Assembly (NCBI RefSeq): GCF_000380335.1 | Contig: NC_021149.1 | Span: forward strand, 5,302,371-5,366,370 | Origin: Azotobacter vinelandii CA | Lineage (GTDB): Bacteria; Pseudomonadota; Gammaproteobacteria; Pseudomonadales; Pseudomonadaceae | Length of the DNA: 64,000 nucleotides | Direction of reading: 5' to 3' | Part shown: positions 1-8,900 of the stretch, piece after piece | Layout of the letters: each line of letters starts with the position of its first letter | Position numbering within the stretch: position 1 is the stretch's first letter | Made by a program: the position numbers and the translations under genes | Notes under the pieces: model-generated | Databases searched by the model: none | What the model was told of the DNA's origin: nothing | What the model saw: only the letters and a program-made list of their open reading frames with translations

Positions 1-691
1 CCCGGCCGCGCAGGACCTCGCCAACGCCTTCGCCCCGCCCAGCCTGGGCGAGCCGCTGGGCACCGACCAGTTCGGCCGCAGCATGCTGGCACGGATGGGT
101 GCGGCGCTACGCCTGTCGCTGCTGCTGAGCCTGCTGTGCGTGACGACCTCGGCCAGCCTGGGCATCGCCCTGGGTGTCGTTGCCGGCTGGCGCCGGGGGT
201 TGCTCGACCGGGTGCTGTCCTTTTTCCTGAACCTGCTGCTGGCGCTGCCGGGGCTGGTATTGATCCTGCTGTTCGCCGGCCTCGCACCGGGCTCGCTGCC
301 GATGCTCTACCTGGCCATCTCGCTGGTGCTCTGGGTGGAGTATTTCCGCGTGGTGCGCGCGATCGCCCGCGGCGTGGTCGCCTCGCCGCCCATGCAGGCG
401 TCGCGGATGCTCGGCTTCGGCCGCCTCTATTGCTTCCGCCGCCACCTCTGGCCGGCCATGCTCGCGCCGCTGCTGAGCCTGGCGGCCTTCGGCGCCGCCG
501 GCGCGATCCTCGCCCTGGCGGCGCTCGGCTTCGTCTCCGTGGGCCTGAAGCCACCCACCGCCGAGCTGGGTCTGATGATGGTGGAACTCTTTCCCTACTA
601 CAGCGACGCGCCCTGGGTGCTGGCCCAGCCGGTCCTGGCCGTGTTCCTGCTGGTGCTGGGCCTGCAGCTCCTGGCGGGGAAACACCCATGA
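1..691 (+). CDS. ABC transporter permease, DppC/OppC type (5' end outside window)
   Basis: Inner-membrane permease of a peptide/nickel-type ABC importer, partial at the window edge. Reading frame 2 is open from the first bases, and the residues just before the first in-window Met read GEPLGTDQFGRSMLARM. This is the start of the transmembrane permease domain of DppC/OppC/NikC proteins (the typical HxLGTDxxGRD region), so the true start lies upstream. Several hydrophobic helices follow, then the conserved EAA-like loop near MQASRMLGFGRLYCFRRHLWP. The stop overlaps the start of the next gene (ATGA at 688-691), so permease and ATPase are translationally coupled. The substrate cannot be told from sequence. 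Confidence 0.85.
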   Translation, partial: PAAQDLANAFAPPSLGEPLGTDQFGRSMLARMGAALRLSLLLSLLCVTTSASLGIALGVVAGWRRGLLDRVLSFFLNLLLALPGLVLILLFAGLAPGSLPMLYLAISLVLWVEYFRVVRAIARGVVASPPMQASRMLGFGRLYCFRRHLWPAMLAPLLSLAAFGAAGAILALAALGFVSVGLKPPTAELGLMMVELFPYYSDAPWVLAQPVLAVFLLVLGLQLLAGKHP

Positions 692-2085
692 AGCCGCTGC
701 TGCGAATCGAAAACCTCTCGGTATACGCCGGCGACCGGCCGCTGCTGGAAAACCTCTCGCTGAGCCTTTGCAGGGGCGAACGGCTGACCATCCTCGGCGA
801 AACCGGCGCCGGCAAGAGCATTCTGATCCAGGCCATCATGGGCCTGCTGCCGCCCTCGCTGCGCGCCAGCGGAAGCATCCAGATCGATGGCCGGGACCTC
901 GCCACGCTGTCCCGGCGCGAACTGGAATGCCTCTGGGGCCGGCGCCTCGCCATGCTGCCGCAGGAACCCTGGCACGCCCTCGACCCGCTGATGCGCGCCG
1001 GCCGGCAGGTCGCCGAGGTCTACGCCTGCGTACTGCGACAGGACGCGGAACGGGCCGCCGCGAACGCCCGCCGCGACTTGGCCGGCGTCGGCCTGGAGCA
1101 GGCCGGCGACAAGCTGCCCGGCCAGCTTTCCGGCGGCATGGCCCAGCGCCTGGCCTTCTGCGCCGCGACGGCCGGCGGCGCGCAGATCGTCCTCGCCGAC
1201 GAGCCCACCAAGGGACTGGACGCCGACCGGCGCGACCATATCGCCGAGCTGCTGCGCCGCAAGGGCGAGGAAGGCTGCGTGCTGACCATCAGCCACGACC
1301 TGGAAGTGGCACGGCGGATCGGCGGCAGGGTGCTGGTCATGCGCGGCGGACGCCCGCTGGAGGAAGGCCCGGCCGAGCAGGTGCTGAACGCCCCGACGAC
1401 CGATTACAGCTGCCGCCTGATCCAGGCGGCGCCCGGCCACTGGCCACGGATCGAGCGCCGCGCCGACGGCGAGCCGGGACCGGCCGTCCTCGAAGCTCGC
1501 GGCCTCGCCAAGCGCCATGGTGGGAAACGGCTGTTCCAGGGACTCGACCTGCGCGTCGGCCGCGGCGAGATCCTCGGCCTGGTCGGCGACAGCGGCTGCG
1601 GCAAGAGCAGCCTGGGCGACATCCTGCTCGGCCTGCTGGCGCCGGACGCCGGCCAGGTGGCGCGCGCTCCCGGTATCGCCCGGCACAGGTACCTGAAGCT
1701 GTACCAGGACCCGCCCGCCGCGTTCGCTGCCGATATCCCCCTGGGCCGCCTGTTCGCCGACCTGCTCCGCCTGCACCGGCTCGACGCCTCCCGGCTGCCG
1801 CCCCTGCTGGAACGCCTGCGCCTGCACCCGACCCTGCTCGAACGGCCCGCGCATGAGGTGTCGGGCGGCGAACTGCAGCGCCTGGCCATCGCCAGGGCGC
1901 TGTTGCTGGAACCGGTGTTCCTGTTCGCCGACGAGCCGGTCTCCCGGCTGGACCCGATCACCGCCCGGGAAGTCGTCCAGCTCCTGACGTCCGTCGCCAC
2001 CGAGCATCGCTGCGCCCTGCTGCTGGTCAGCCACGATCCCGAACTGGTAGAGAGAGTCTGCAAGCGCACCTTGCGGCTGGGGTAG
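688..2085 (+). CDS. Fused double-ATPase subunit of peptide/nickel-type ABC importer
   Basis: 465 residues holding two ABC nucleotide-binding domains in one chain, where most Dpp/Opp/Nik systems use two proteins (DppD and DppF). Domain 1 has Walker A GETGAGKS (about residues 37-44), signature LSGGMAQR and Walker B VLADEP. Domain 2 has Walker A GDSGCGKSS, signature VSGGELQR and Walker B LFADEP followed by the H-loop SHD. The start is the ATG overlapping the permease stop. The first ATPase has GGMAQRLAF in place of the usual GGMRQR. It probably powers uptake of a small peptide or metal-chelate through the permease upstream; the substrate is unknown. It is the last gene before the 174-bp repeat array and converges on the minus-strand cluster. 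Confidence 0.85.
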   Translation: MKPLLRIENLSVYAGDRPLLENLSLSLCRGERLTILGETGAGKSILIQAIMGLLPPSLRASGSIQIDGRDLATLSRRELECLWGRRLAMLPQEPWHALDPLMRAGRQVAEVYACVLRQDAERAAANARRDLAGVGLEQAGDKLPGQLSGGMAQRLAFCAATAGGAQIVLADEPTKGLDADRRDHIAELLRRKGEEGCVLTISHDLEVARRIGGRVLVMRGGRPLEEGPAEQVLNAPTTDYSCRLIQAAPGHWPRIERRADGEPGPAVLEARGLAKRHGGKRLFQGLDLRVGRGEILGLVGDSGCGKSSLGDILLGLLAPDAGQVARAPGIARHRYLKLYQDPPAAFAADIPLGRLFADLLRLHRLDASRLPPLLERLRLHPTLLERPAHEVSGGELQRLAIARALLLEPVFLFADEPVSRLDPITAREVVQLLTSVATEHRCALLLVSHDPELVERVCKRTLRLG

Positions 2086-2087
2086 CT

Positions 2088-3140
2088 CCCTCTCCCCCGG
2101 CCCCTCTCCCACATGGGAGAGGGGAGAAGCCGCGCCTCGCTGCCGGCAATGCGCCGGCGGCGGCACGTCCCGGGCGGCCTGGCGGATCAACCCTGCCTCC
2201 CTCTCCCCTCCGGGGAGAGGGTCGGGGAGAGGGGAACCAGCCCGCAGAGAGCCGCCAACTACCCTCTCCCCCGGCCCCTCTCCATATGAGAGAGGGGAGA
2301 AGCCGCGCCTCGCTGCCGGCAATGCGCTGGCGGCGGCATGTCCTGGACGGCCTGGTGGATCATCCATGCCTCCCTCTCCCCTCCGGGGAGAGAGTCGGGG
2401 AGAGGGGAACCAGCCCGCAGAGAGCCGCCAACTACCCTCTCCCCCGGCCCCTCTCCATATGAGAGAGGGGAGAAGCCGTGCCTCACTGCCGGCAATGCGC
2501 TGGCGGCGGCGAGAGGGGAACCAGCCCGCAGAGAGCCGCCAACTACCCTCTCCCCCAACCCCTCTCCCACATGGGAGAGGGGAGAAGCCGTGCCTCACTG
2601 CCGGCAATGCGCTGGCGGCGGCATGTCCTGGACGGCCTGGTGGATCATCCATGCCTCCCTCTCCCCTCCGGGGAGAGGGTCGGGGAGAGGGGAACCAGCC
2701 CGCAGAGAGCCGCCAACCACCCTCTCCCCCGGCCCCTCTCCCACATGGGAGAGGGGAGAAGCCGCGCCTCGCTGCCGGCAATGCGCTGGCGGCGGCATGT
2801 CCTGGACGGCCTGGTGGATCATCCATGCCTCCCTCTCCCCTCCGGGGAGAGGGTCGGGGAGAGGGGAACCAGCCCGCAGAGAGCCGCCAACTACCCTCTC
2901 CCCCAGCCCCTCTCCGATATGGGAGAGGGGAGAAACCGCGCCTCACTGTCGGCAATGCGCTGGCGGCGGCACGTCCTGGGCTGCCTGGCGGATCATCCAT
3001 GCCTCCCTCTCCCCTCCGGGGAGAGGGTCGGGGAGAGGGGAACCAGCCCGCAGAGAGCCGCCAACTACCCTCTCCCCCGGCCCCTCTCCATATGAGAGAG
3101 GGGAGAAGCCGCGCCTCACTGTCGGCAATGCGCCGGCGGC
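2088..3140. repeat. Tandem array of about 174-bp units (seven copies, one shortened)
   Basis: The phrase CCCTCTCCCCC recurs at 2088, 2262, 2435, 2546, 2720, 2894 and 3068, giving spacings of 174, 173, 111, 174, 174 and 174 bases. Each unit holds two CT-rich palindromic parts (CCTCTCC...GGAGAGG hairpins around CACATG or CATATG, and CTCTCCCCTCCGGGGAGAG) plus a GC-rich middle of about 60 bases. The third unit has lost about 63 bases. The array fills the convergent gap between the ABC ATPase and the vWA gene, and its last unit runs into the 3' end of the vWA gene. Long open frames across it are products of the repetition and are not called as genes. Confidence 0.9.
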
Positions 3141-4861
3141 AGCACGTCCTGGGCGGCCTGGCGGGTCATCGCGGCCAGTTCGCCGGCGTTCCTGGCGTTG
3201 AACACCCGGCCGCCGGTGGCCTGGGCCAGGCAGTTGCCGGCGCCGGTACCGGCGATGTCGACCACGTTGATCTTCAGGTGCGGCTTGCGCCGCGCCAGGT
3301 CGCGGGCCACCGCGCAGGGGTCCTGGTGACAGCTCTCCTCGCCGTCGGAGACCACCACCATCACCGACTCGCGGTTGACGCCGTCGAGCATCTGTCCGGC
3401 CTTGGCGACGCCGTCGGCCAGCGGCGTGCCCTCCACCGGCTGGATGGAATTCAGGCGCGCCAGCAGGCCGCCACGCTGGACCGGGGTGAAGAAGCCCATG
3501 CTGCGCGAGGCGGGGCAGCGCTCGATCAGCACCAGACCGGCGCTGACATCGCTGGGCAGGCGCTGGACCACCGCGGTAGTCGCCTGCTTGGCCGCGGTGA
3601 TGCGCTTGGGCTCGCGGTACAGGTGGCCGGTGGTGTCGATCCCCGGATTGCCGCCCAGCAGCACGCGCGCGGCGATGTCGGTCATGCCCTGCACCATCAC
3701 CGCCCGGTCGATCTCCTGCTTGGTCGCCAGCAGGCTGATGTCCATCGAGCCGGAGGCGTCGAACACGATGGCCAGCTCCGGCGCCAGTTCCTTGGGTCGC
3801 TCGTCCGGACAGAGGTTCTTGGCGTTGACGATCAGTTGCTGCCGACACTGCTGCTTGAGCTTCGCCTCGACTTCGCCGCGCAGCGCCGGGTTCTGCTTGA
3901 CCTGCGGGTCCTGGCTGAGCAGTTGCTGCAGGCTGTTGCAGTTGCTACCCGCGGCGACGATGCGCTTGCGCGCCAATTCGACCGGGTCCGGTTTGGGCTC
4001 GGGTTTCGGCTCCGGCTTGGGTTCCGGCTTGGGCACGGGCTTCGGTTCGGGCTTGGGCTCCGGTTTCGGCTCGGGCTTGGGCGGCACCGCCTCGACCTTG
4101 GGCGCCGGCGGCACCACGGGTTCGGGCTCCGCTTTTTCCTCGGGCACGGGTTCCGGTTCGGGCTCGGGTTCCTCGACCGGCGGAGTCTTTTCCTCGACCG
4201 GCGGCTCGGGTTGTTCCTGGACGGCCGGCGGCTCGGTCGCGGCGATCGGCTCCACCGGCGGCTCCTGGCGGCCGAACAGCCACCACCAGAGGCCGGCGAG
4301 CAGGGCCAGCAGCAACAGCAGGAGGAGCAGCCAGGGCCACCAGCGGCGTTGCGGCCCGGCGGCGGCGAGGGACGCGGCGCCGGCGGTAGCCAGGGCCGCC
4401 GGCGCCGCTCCCGGCAATCCGGCGGCGGCCGGCGGCGGCACGGGCGGTGCGGGCGGCTCGCCGCCGCCCCAGAAGGTCACCAGCGGCTGGCCGTTCAGCG
4501 CATAGAGGGTGGCGGTGTCCGGGTAACGCGCGGCCTGGCGCAACAGCTCGGCCTGTCGACTGCCCTCCTCGCCCAGTCCTTCGAGACGCCCGGCCAGTTC
4601 CACGATGGAGGCCAGGCGCTCGTCCAGCAGCTGGCGCACCTGGCGCGCTTCCTGCGGCGCCAGCTCGGCGAAGGGCACCGGCTGGCCGCCCAGGTCCGAG
4701 TACCACTCGACGATGTCGCCCTCGGCCTGCCTGGGCTTGGCGAACAGGGCCGCCGTGCTCGGCGGCAGGTGGCGGCGCAGGATGGCCGTCAGTTCCGCGT
4801 GGCCGGCCAGGGCATCGGCCGCGCTGCGCCCGGCGCTGGATGAACGGGTGATTCGCTTCAT
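3116..4861 (-). CDS. Membrane-anchored von Willebrand factor A protein with SrfA-like N-terminus
   Basis: 581 residues. Residues 1-140 form a soluble domain ending in LYALNGQPLVTFWGG, clearly related to the N-terminus of the SrfA-family protein at 20759-22228. A poly-Leu transmembrane segment follows at about 175-200. Next comes a long Pro/Glu/Lys linker with KPEP repeats, then a vWA domain with MIDAS motif DASGS at about 365 and a late VSDGEES segment. Von Willebrand A domains bind metal and partner proteins, so a role as an envelope-anchored binding module is inferred. Two cysteine-bearing segments flank the vWA core. The last 15 or so codons (AAQDVLPPAHCRQ) lie inside the final unit of the downstream tandem array. 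It is the last gene of the minus-strand cluster, 15 bases after the lipoprotein gene. Confidence 0.8.
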   Translation of the reverse strand: MKRITRSSSAGRSAADALAGHAELTAILRRHLPPSTAALFAKPRQAEGDIVEWYSDLGGQPVPFAELAPQEARQVRQLLDERLASIVELAGRLEGLGEEGSRQAELLRQAARYPDTATLYALNGQPLVTFWGGGEPPAPPVPPPAAAGLPGAAPAALATAGAASLAAAGPQRRWWPWLLLLLLLLALLAGLWWWLFGRQEPPVEPIAATEPPAVQEQPEPPVEEKTPPVEEPEPEPEPVPEEKAEPEPVVPPAPKVEAVPPKPEPKPEPKPEPKPVPKPEPKPEPKPEPKPDPVELARKRIVAAGSNCNSLQQLLSQDPQVKQNPALRGEVEAKLKQQCRQQLIVNAKNLCPDERPKELAPELAIVFDASGSMDISLLATKQEIDRAVMVQGMTDIAARVLLGGNPGIDTTGHLYREPKRITAAKQATTAVVQRLPSDVSAGLVLIERCPASRSMGFFTPVQRGGLLARLNSIQPVEGTPLADGVAKAGQMLDGVNRESVMVVVSDGEESCHQDPCAVARDLARRKPHLKINVVDIAGTGAGNCLAQATGGRVFNARNAGELAAMTRQAAQDVLPPAHCRQ

Positions 4862-4876
4862 GCTCGCCTCGATCGG

Positions 4877-5374
4877 TCAGCGCAGGCCCAGGTCGCTTTC
4901 CAGGCTGGCGAGCCGGGTGCGCAGTTTCTGCAGTTCGTACTGTTTCTGCGCCACCGCCTTTCCGTCGTTCTGGCGGTTGATGCCGGCCATTTCCTTTTCC
5001 AGCGCGGCGATCTCGTTCTGCAGGCGCTGGTTGTTGCGGCCCTTCTGCTTGAGTTCGGCGAGCAGTGCGTTCATCGCCTTGTTCAGCGCGGCGTATTCGT
5101 CGCGCTGGCGGTTCAGTTCGCGGCCGACCTCGCTGCGCTCCTTGTCGAGGGCGGCATAGGTGTCGCGGAACAACTGGTTGGTCTTGCGCTCGTCGAGCAG
5201 GATCTTTTCCTTCTGCTCGACACGCTGGGCGTAGCCGCCGTGCACGTTGCAGCCGAACTTGGTGGCGAAACCGGCATCGGCGTTGCGCGGATCGCACTCC
5301 TGCGGGCTCACCGCGCAGGCGCCGAGCGACAGGCCGGCGGCGACAAGGGACAGGAATCGGAAGAATCGGTGCAT
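4877..5374 (-). CDS. Small coiled-coil lipoprotein
   Basis: 165 residues. The N-terminus MHRFFRFLSLVAAGLSLGAC ends in a lipobox (LGAC), so the mature protein should be lipid-anchored at Cys20. A short Cys-containing segment is followed by a heptad-rich region from about residue 50 to the C-terminus (many Leu, Glu, Lys, Gln), predicted as a long coiled coil. No enzymatic motif is visible. It is 3 bases from the preceding lipoprotein gene and 15 from the vWA gene, inside the Srf-type cluster, so it is probably a structural part of the same envelope complex. I do not recognise a named family. Confidence 0.75.
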   Translation of the reverse strand: MHRFFRFLSLVAAGLSLGACAVSPQECDPRNADAGFATKFGCNVHGGYAQRVEQKEKILLDERKTNQLFRDTYAALDKERSEVGRELNRQRDEYAALNKAMNALLAELKQKGRNNQRLQNEIAALEKEMAGINRQNDGKAVAQKQYELQKLRTRLASLESDLGLR

Positions 5375-5377
5375 GGT

Positions 5378-6088
5378 TCAGCCCAGGCGGATGGCGGAGC
5401 GTTGTCGGTAGAGCTGGTCGATCTCGGCTTCCAGGGCGTTGATCTGCCGCTGCATGCTGTTGATTTCGGCATTCAGCGTGTCCATGCGCGCGGCACTGGC
5501 GCTGCCGCGTTCGGCGGCGGCCACCTTGCGCCATTCCTCCTGCTTGCTGCGGGCATTGGCCAGCTTGTCGCGGAGGAATACCAGATTGGCGTCGACCTTG
5601 GCCAGACGCTGCTGGGCATGGGCCTTCTGCACCCGCTTGGAAGCGATGTCGCTCTGGATCATGGCGATGCTCTGGCGGTCGTCGGCGATCACCGTGCGCG
5701 CGGTGCGGCTCAGGTCCTGCAGTTCGAGGTTGTCCTTGCGCACGTCGGCGATGGCCGCGTCGAGGCGCTGCTCGGTGTTGGCGTACTGGCTGCGGCGCTG
5801 ATCGAGATAGTAGTTGGCGCCCATGCCGACGCCGCAGCCGAGTACCGCCGCGCCGGCCATGCACTCGCCCTTCCTGTCCGGATTGGCCAGTTGGCAGGCC
5901 AGCACGCCGACCACCGCGCCACCGGCGCAGGCCTGCCAGCCGGACTTGCTGAAGAAGCGCGCCGAGCTGCTGTTGGACAGCCGCGGGTCGGTCTGTCCCA
6001 TGCCGGGGCCGTTCAGGGTCTCGCAACCCGCCAACGACAGGGCGAGCACCGCCCAGGCGATTCGTTTAGCCGTGAACGAGGCGACCAT
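5378..6088 (-). CDS. Coiled-coil lipoprotein with glycine-rich segment
   Basis: 236 residues. The signal peptide ends in lipobox LAGC (lipidated Cys about residue 22). Residues 55-90 contain a Gly/Ala/Cys-rich stretch (CAGGAVVGVLACQLA, then AGAAVLGCGVGMGANYYLD) resembling glycine-zipper segments, which pack into or across membranes. From about residue 95 to the end the sequence is a charged coiled coil. Together with the next gene this gives a pair of adjacent coiled-coil lipoproteins separated by only 3 bases. Function is not recognised; a scaffold or envelope-bridging role is inferred from architecture and position. Confidence 0.75.
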   Translation of the reverse strand: MVASFTAKRIAWAVLALSLAGCETLNGPGMGQTDPRLSNSSSARFFSKSGWQACAGGAVVGVLACQLANPDRKGECMAGAAVLGCGVGMGANYYLDQRRSQYANTEQRLDAAIADVRKDNLELQDLSRTARTVIADDRQSIAMIQSDIASKRVQKAHAQQRLAKVDANLVFLRDKLANARSKQEEWRKVAAAERGSASAARMDTLNAEINSMQRQINALEAEIDQLYRQRSAIRLG

Positions 6089-6112
6089 AATCTCCAGTCT
6101 CGCTGTCTCCGA

Positions 6113-7720
6113 TCAGAGGGATTTGCAGGATTGCAGCCAGTGGGCACGCGCCACCCTGCCATCCTTCAGGTAGGTGCGCAGGTTGTTCCAGTGGGTATCG
6201 AGGTAGGTGCGCAGGTTGCTCTTGCCCCGTGCGGCCAACTGCTGCGCCACCAGGCCGACCTGGGGTTCGACGCTGGCCTGGTTGTAGTTCAGGGCCGTGC
6301 CGACCACGCTGTCGGCGTAGTAGTTGAGCATGAAATCCAGCACCTTGCGATGACCGTCCAGTTGCTCCCGGCGCGCCTCGCAACGGGCCTTGGGCTCCGT
6401 GCCGTCCGCGCCGCAACTGCGACTGTAATTGCCTTCGAGGGTGTCGAGGAAGAGCCCGTCGTCCTTGAGCTTGGTGCAGAGGAAGGCGCCGAGCTGCAGT
6501 TCGGAGCGGATCGCCTGGTCGCGCTGTTCGTCGCGCGCCTGGGTATTGGCGCGCAGGTCGCTGCGCAGTTTCTCCAGTTGCCCCTTGAGCACGTCGTCCT
6601 GCACGCCCTCGGCGATGCTGGCGATCTCGCTCGCCGGGTCCCGGCCGGCCGGCCGCGCGCCGGCTTCGGCCTGGGCCTCGGGGCGGGTCGTGCCGAGCTT
6701 TTTCCAGTCGGCCTCGACCTGCCTGATCCGCTCGCGGGAAGTCAGCGCCGGCGCCACCAGGGCCGGGCGGAAGCCGCCGGTCTTCAGGCGGTTCTGCGCG
6801 CTGCCGTCGGTGGCGTAGTAGGGTTGTTCCTGGCGCAGCGCGGTGCGCAGCTCGGCCTGCGGGGTCAGGTAGTTGCCGCCGCGCACGATGTAGCCGCCGG
6901 CCTGGCCGTGCTGGCGGTCCAGCTTGTTCAGGTGGAAGGGCTCGAAGAGCATCTCGTCGGCGTTGCCGAGCACGTCGTGCAGGCCGAGCGGGTTGGGCTT
7001 GAGCAGGCCGGCCAGTTGCAGCTTGCCGTTGGCCGATTGCGCGCCGGCGAACCAGGCGTAGGCTTCGATGCCCTCCGGCATGGGGAAGCGGCTGTCGCGG
7101 AATTCCGCCGGGGATACCGCCAGGCCGCCACGCGCGGCGAACTCCCATTCGACTTCGGTGGGCAGGCGCAGGAAGCCGGCCGCGCCGTCTTCCTTCGGCA
7201 GCTTGTCCGGGGCATTCTGGCGCAACCAGAGGTTGTAGCGGTCGGTGAAGGCCACGGCGTCGAACCAGCTCAACCCGGTCTTCGGCAGGCGCAGCTCGGC
7301 GGAGGGCTCGGGGCACTGGCCGTTCATCAGCGCGCGGTACTGCAGTTCGTTGACCTCGTACTTGGCCAGCAGGTAATAGCGCCCCGGCTCCGGCTTGGCG
7401 ACGCTGAAGCTGCCGGCGATATGGGTCGGCCGCGCCTGTTCGAGATAACCCCATTCCTCGCTGTCCTGGCCGAGGGTGACGGCGTAGTCGTCCAGCGGGC
7501 TGGCCATCGGCACGCGCACCTGGCGCCAGGCCATGAAACCGCCGCAGGGCATCGGCAGCAACACGTCGTCCTTCTGCGGCTGCGGGTTGTAGTACTTCGC
7601 GTCCCAGGCCGCGGCGGCCGGCAGGCTGGCCAGCGCCACCGCCAGTCCCAGCGCCACGGCCGGCGCGCGGCGGCGCTCAGAGATCCCGCAGGCTTTCCGC
7701 CGGTTGAATGTGAATCGCAC
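6113..7720 (-). CDS. Exported FGE-sulfatase-domain protein
   Basis: 535 residues with a signal-peptide-like N-terminus (RRRAPAVALGLAVALASLPAAAA). Residues about 105-310 carry formylglycine-generating-enzyme/sulfatase-modifying-factor landmarks: LPTEVEWEFAARGG, LHDVLGNADEM and YIVRGGNYLTP. The C-terminal 220 residues are helical and unlike FGE enzymes. Many bacterial FGE-fold proteins are binding or scaffold modules and not sulfatase activators; the unusual GNADEM in place of GNVWEW favours that here. The start is GTG, chosen because AGGAGG stands five bases before it; the gene overlaps the end of the permease gene by 44 bases. It probably functions in the periplasm with the neighbouring ABC exporter. 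Confidence 0.8.
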   Translation of the reverse strand: MRFTFNRRKACGISERRRAPAVALGLAVALASLPAAAAWDAKYYNPQPQKDDVLLPMPCGGFMAWRQVRVPMASPLDDYAVTLGQDSEEWGYLEQARPTHIAGSFSVAKPEPGRYYLLAKYEVNELQYRALMNGQCPEPSAELRLPKTGLSWFDAVAFTDRYNLWLRQNAPDKLPKEDGAAGFLRLPTEVEWEFAARGGLAVSPAEFRDSRFPMPEGIEAYAWFAGAQSANGKLQLAGLLKPNPLGLHDVLGNADEMLFEPFHLNKLDRQHGQAGGYIVRGGNYLTPQAELRTALRQEQPYYATDGSAQNRLKTGGFRPALVAPALTSRERIRQVEADWKKLGTTRPEAQAEAGARPAGRDPASEIASIAEGVQDDVLKGQLEKLRSDLRANTQARDEQRDQAIRSELQLGAFLCTKLKDDGLFLDTLEGNYSRSCGADGTEPKARCEARREQLDGHRKVLDFMLNYYADSVVGTALNYNQASVEPQVGLVAQQLAARGKSNLRTYLDTHWNNLRTYLKDGRVARAHWLQSCKSL

Positions 7721-8900
7721 GATACCCTCCTACCGCCGCCACCAGGATGGCGATCAGCAACGCACTGGCGAAGGCCAGCAGAATATGCAGGTTTTCCAGC
7801 CGGCAGACGAAGGCGTCGGCGGCCAGGTTGGCGCCCAGGGCCCGGTTGAATACCGTACTGCCGGCCAGATAGGCCAGATAGCCCAGGGCGAAGGCCAGAG
7901 AGGTGAGCAGCGCCGCCTGCACCATCACGTAGGCGCCGACCGCGATGCGACGGAAACCGAGCAGGCGCAGCAGGGCCAGGTCCTTGCGCTTGCGGTCGAT
8001 GTTGGCGAGGAAAGCGCCGGCCAGGGACGCGACGCAGCCGATCGCCGCGGTCCAGGCGATCACCGCGAAGATCAGCCCGAGTACCCGGTCGACGGCCTTC
8101 ACCGACTCGATCTCGCGCAGCCGGGTGCCGGTCTCGATGCGCTGTCCTTCCAGCCAGGCGGCGAGCGGGGCGACATCGTCCAGGCTGCCGGCGTAGACGC
8201 GGGCGCGGGCATAGCGCTCGCGCGGCGGCGGCGCCCGGCCGGCGGCGAAGCCGAGGGCGGGCACCGCGAAGCCGTCGCGAAAATCCTCCATGGCCACCAG
8301 GAGATCCAGCGGTACCAGCAGCGCCGGGCGCGAGAAGGCCGTCTCCGGCAGTACTCCGGCGACCGTCAGTTCGCGCTGGCCGCGCTCGCTGTTGCCGTCC
8401 AGCTTGCGCAGCACCGCGAGGCGGATGCGCTCGCCGGCGCCTACCTCCAGACGCCGCGCCGCGCTGGCGCTGAGCAGCACCCGGTCGCCTTCCGGCGGCG
8501 CGAGGCGCGTGCCGAGCAAGGGATCGCCCGGACCGCTGGGGATGACCTCGGCGTCGGCGACGAAGCGCTGGCTGTCGCGCGCCAGGTCGGCCTGGGTGTT
8601 CAGCGAGCGGGTCAGCGGCATGACGAAGCCGACCCCCGGCTGCGCGGCCAGATGCGCGAACCAGGCGCGGTCCAGGTCGTGGTTGCCGAGCAGGCGGATC
8701 TCCAGGTTGCGCGGATCGTCGAGCAGTTCGCCGCGCAGTTGCAAAACCACGCCGTGCTTGAGGCCGAACAGCAAAAGCAGCGGCGCGATCACCGCCACCA
8801 GCGCGGCGACGATGCACAGCGAGACCTGCCGGTCGTGCCAGAGATCGCGGCTCGCCAGGGCGGCGAGCAGGCCCCAGCCGGGGCGCGCGTCAGGCCGCAT
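7677..8900 (-). CDS. FtsX/MacB-like ABC transporter permease
   Basis: About 407 residues from the ATG at 8900; an ATG at 8927 is also possible but its AGGAGG touches the start codon. One N-terminal transmembrane helix (VSLCIVAALVAVIAPLLLLFG) is followed by a large extracytoplasmic domain and three C-terminal helices, the layout of MacB/LolE/FtsX permeases. The segment KRKDLALLRLLGFRR matches the cytosolic coupling region of that family. It overlaps the ATPase gene by 11 bases and the FGE-domain gene by 44, so the three are coupled. Family members extract lipoproteins or move substrates by mechanotransmission rather than classic import; the substrate here may be one of the two lipoproteins encoded next to it (inference). 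Confidence 0.85.
   Translation of the reverse strand: MRPDARPGWGLLAALASRDLWHDRQVSLCIVAALVAVIAPLLLLFGLKHGVVLQLRGELLDDPRNLEIRLLGNHDLDRAWFAHLAAQPGVGFVMPLTRSLNTQADLARDSQRFVADAEVIPSGPGDPLLGTRLAPPEGDRVLLSASAARRLEVGAGERIRLAVLRKLDGNSERGQRELTVAGVLPETAFSRPALLVPLDLLVAMEDFRDGFAVPALGFAAGRAPPPRERYARARVYAGSLDDVAPLAAWLEGQRIETGTRLREIESVKAVDRVLGLIFAVIAWTAAIGCVASLAGAFLANIDRKRKDLALLRLLGFRRIAVGAYVMVQAALLTSLAFALGYLAYLAGSTVFNRALGANLAADAFVCRLENLHILLAFASALLIAILVAAVGGYRAIHIQPAESLRDL

Noticed and set aside
2090..3130. CRISPR array
   Set aside because: Units are 174 bases with nearly identical content throughout; there are no short repeats alternating with unique spacers and no cas genes.
2338..3201. Long plus- and minus-strand open frames across the 174-bp array
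   Set aside because: They repeat the same peptide for each DNA unit, exist in several frames at once and have no ribosome sites; they result from stop-free GC-rich repeats.
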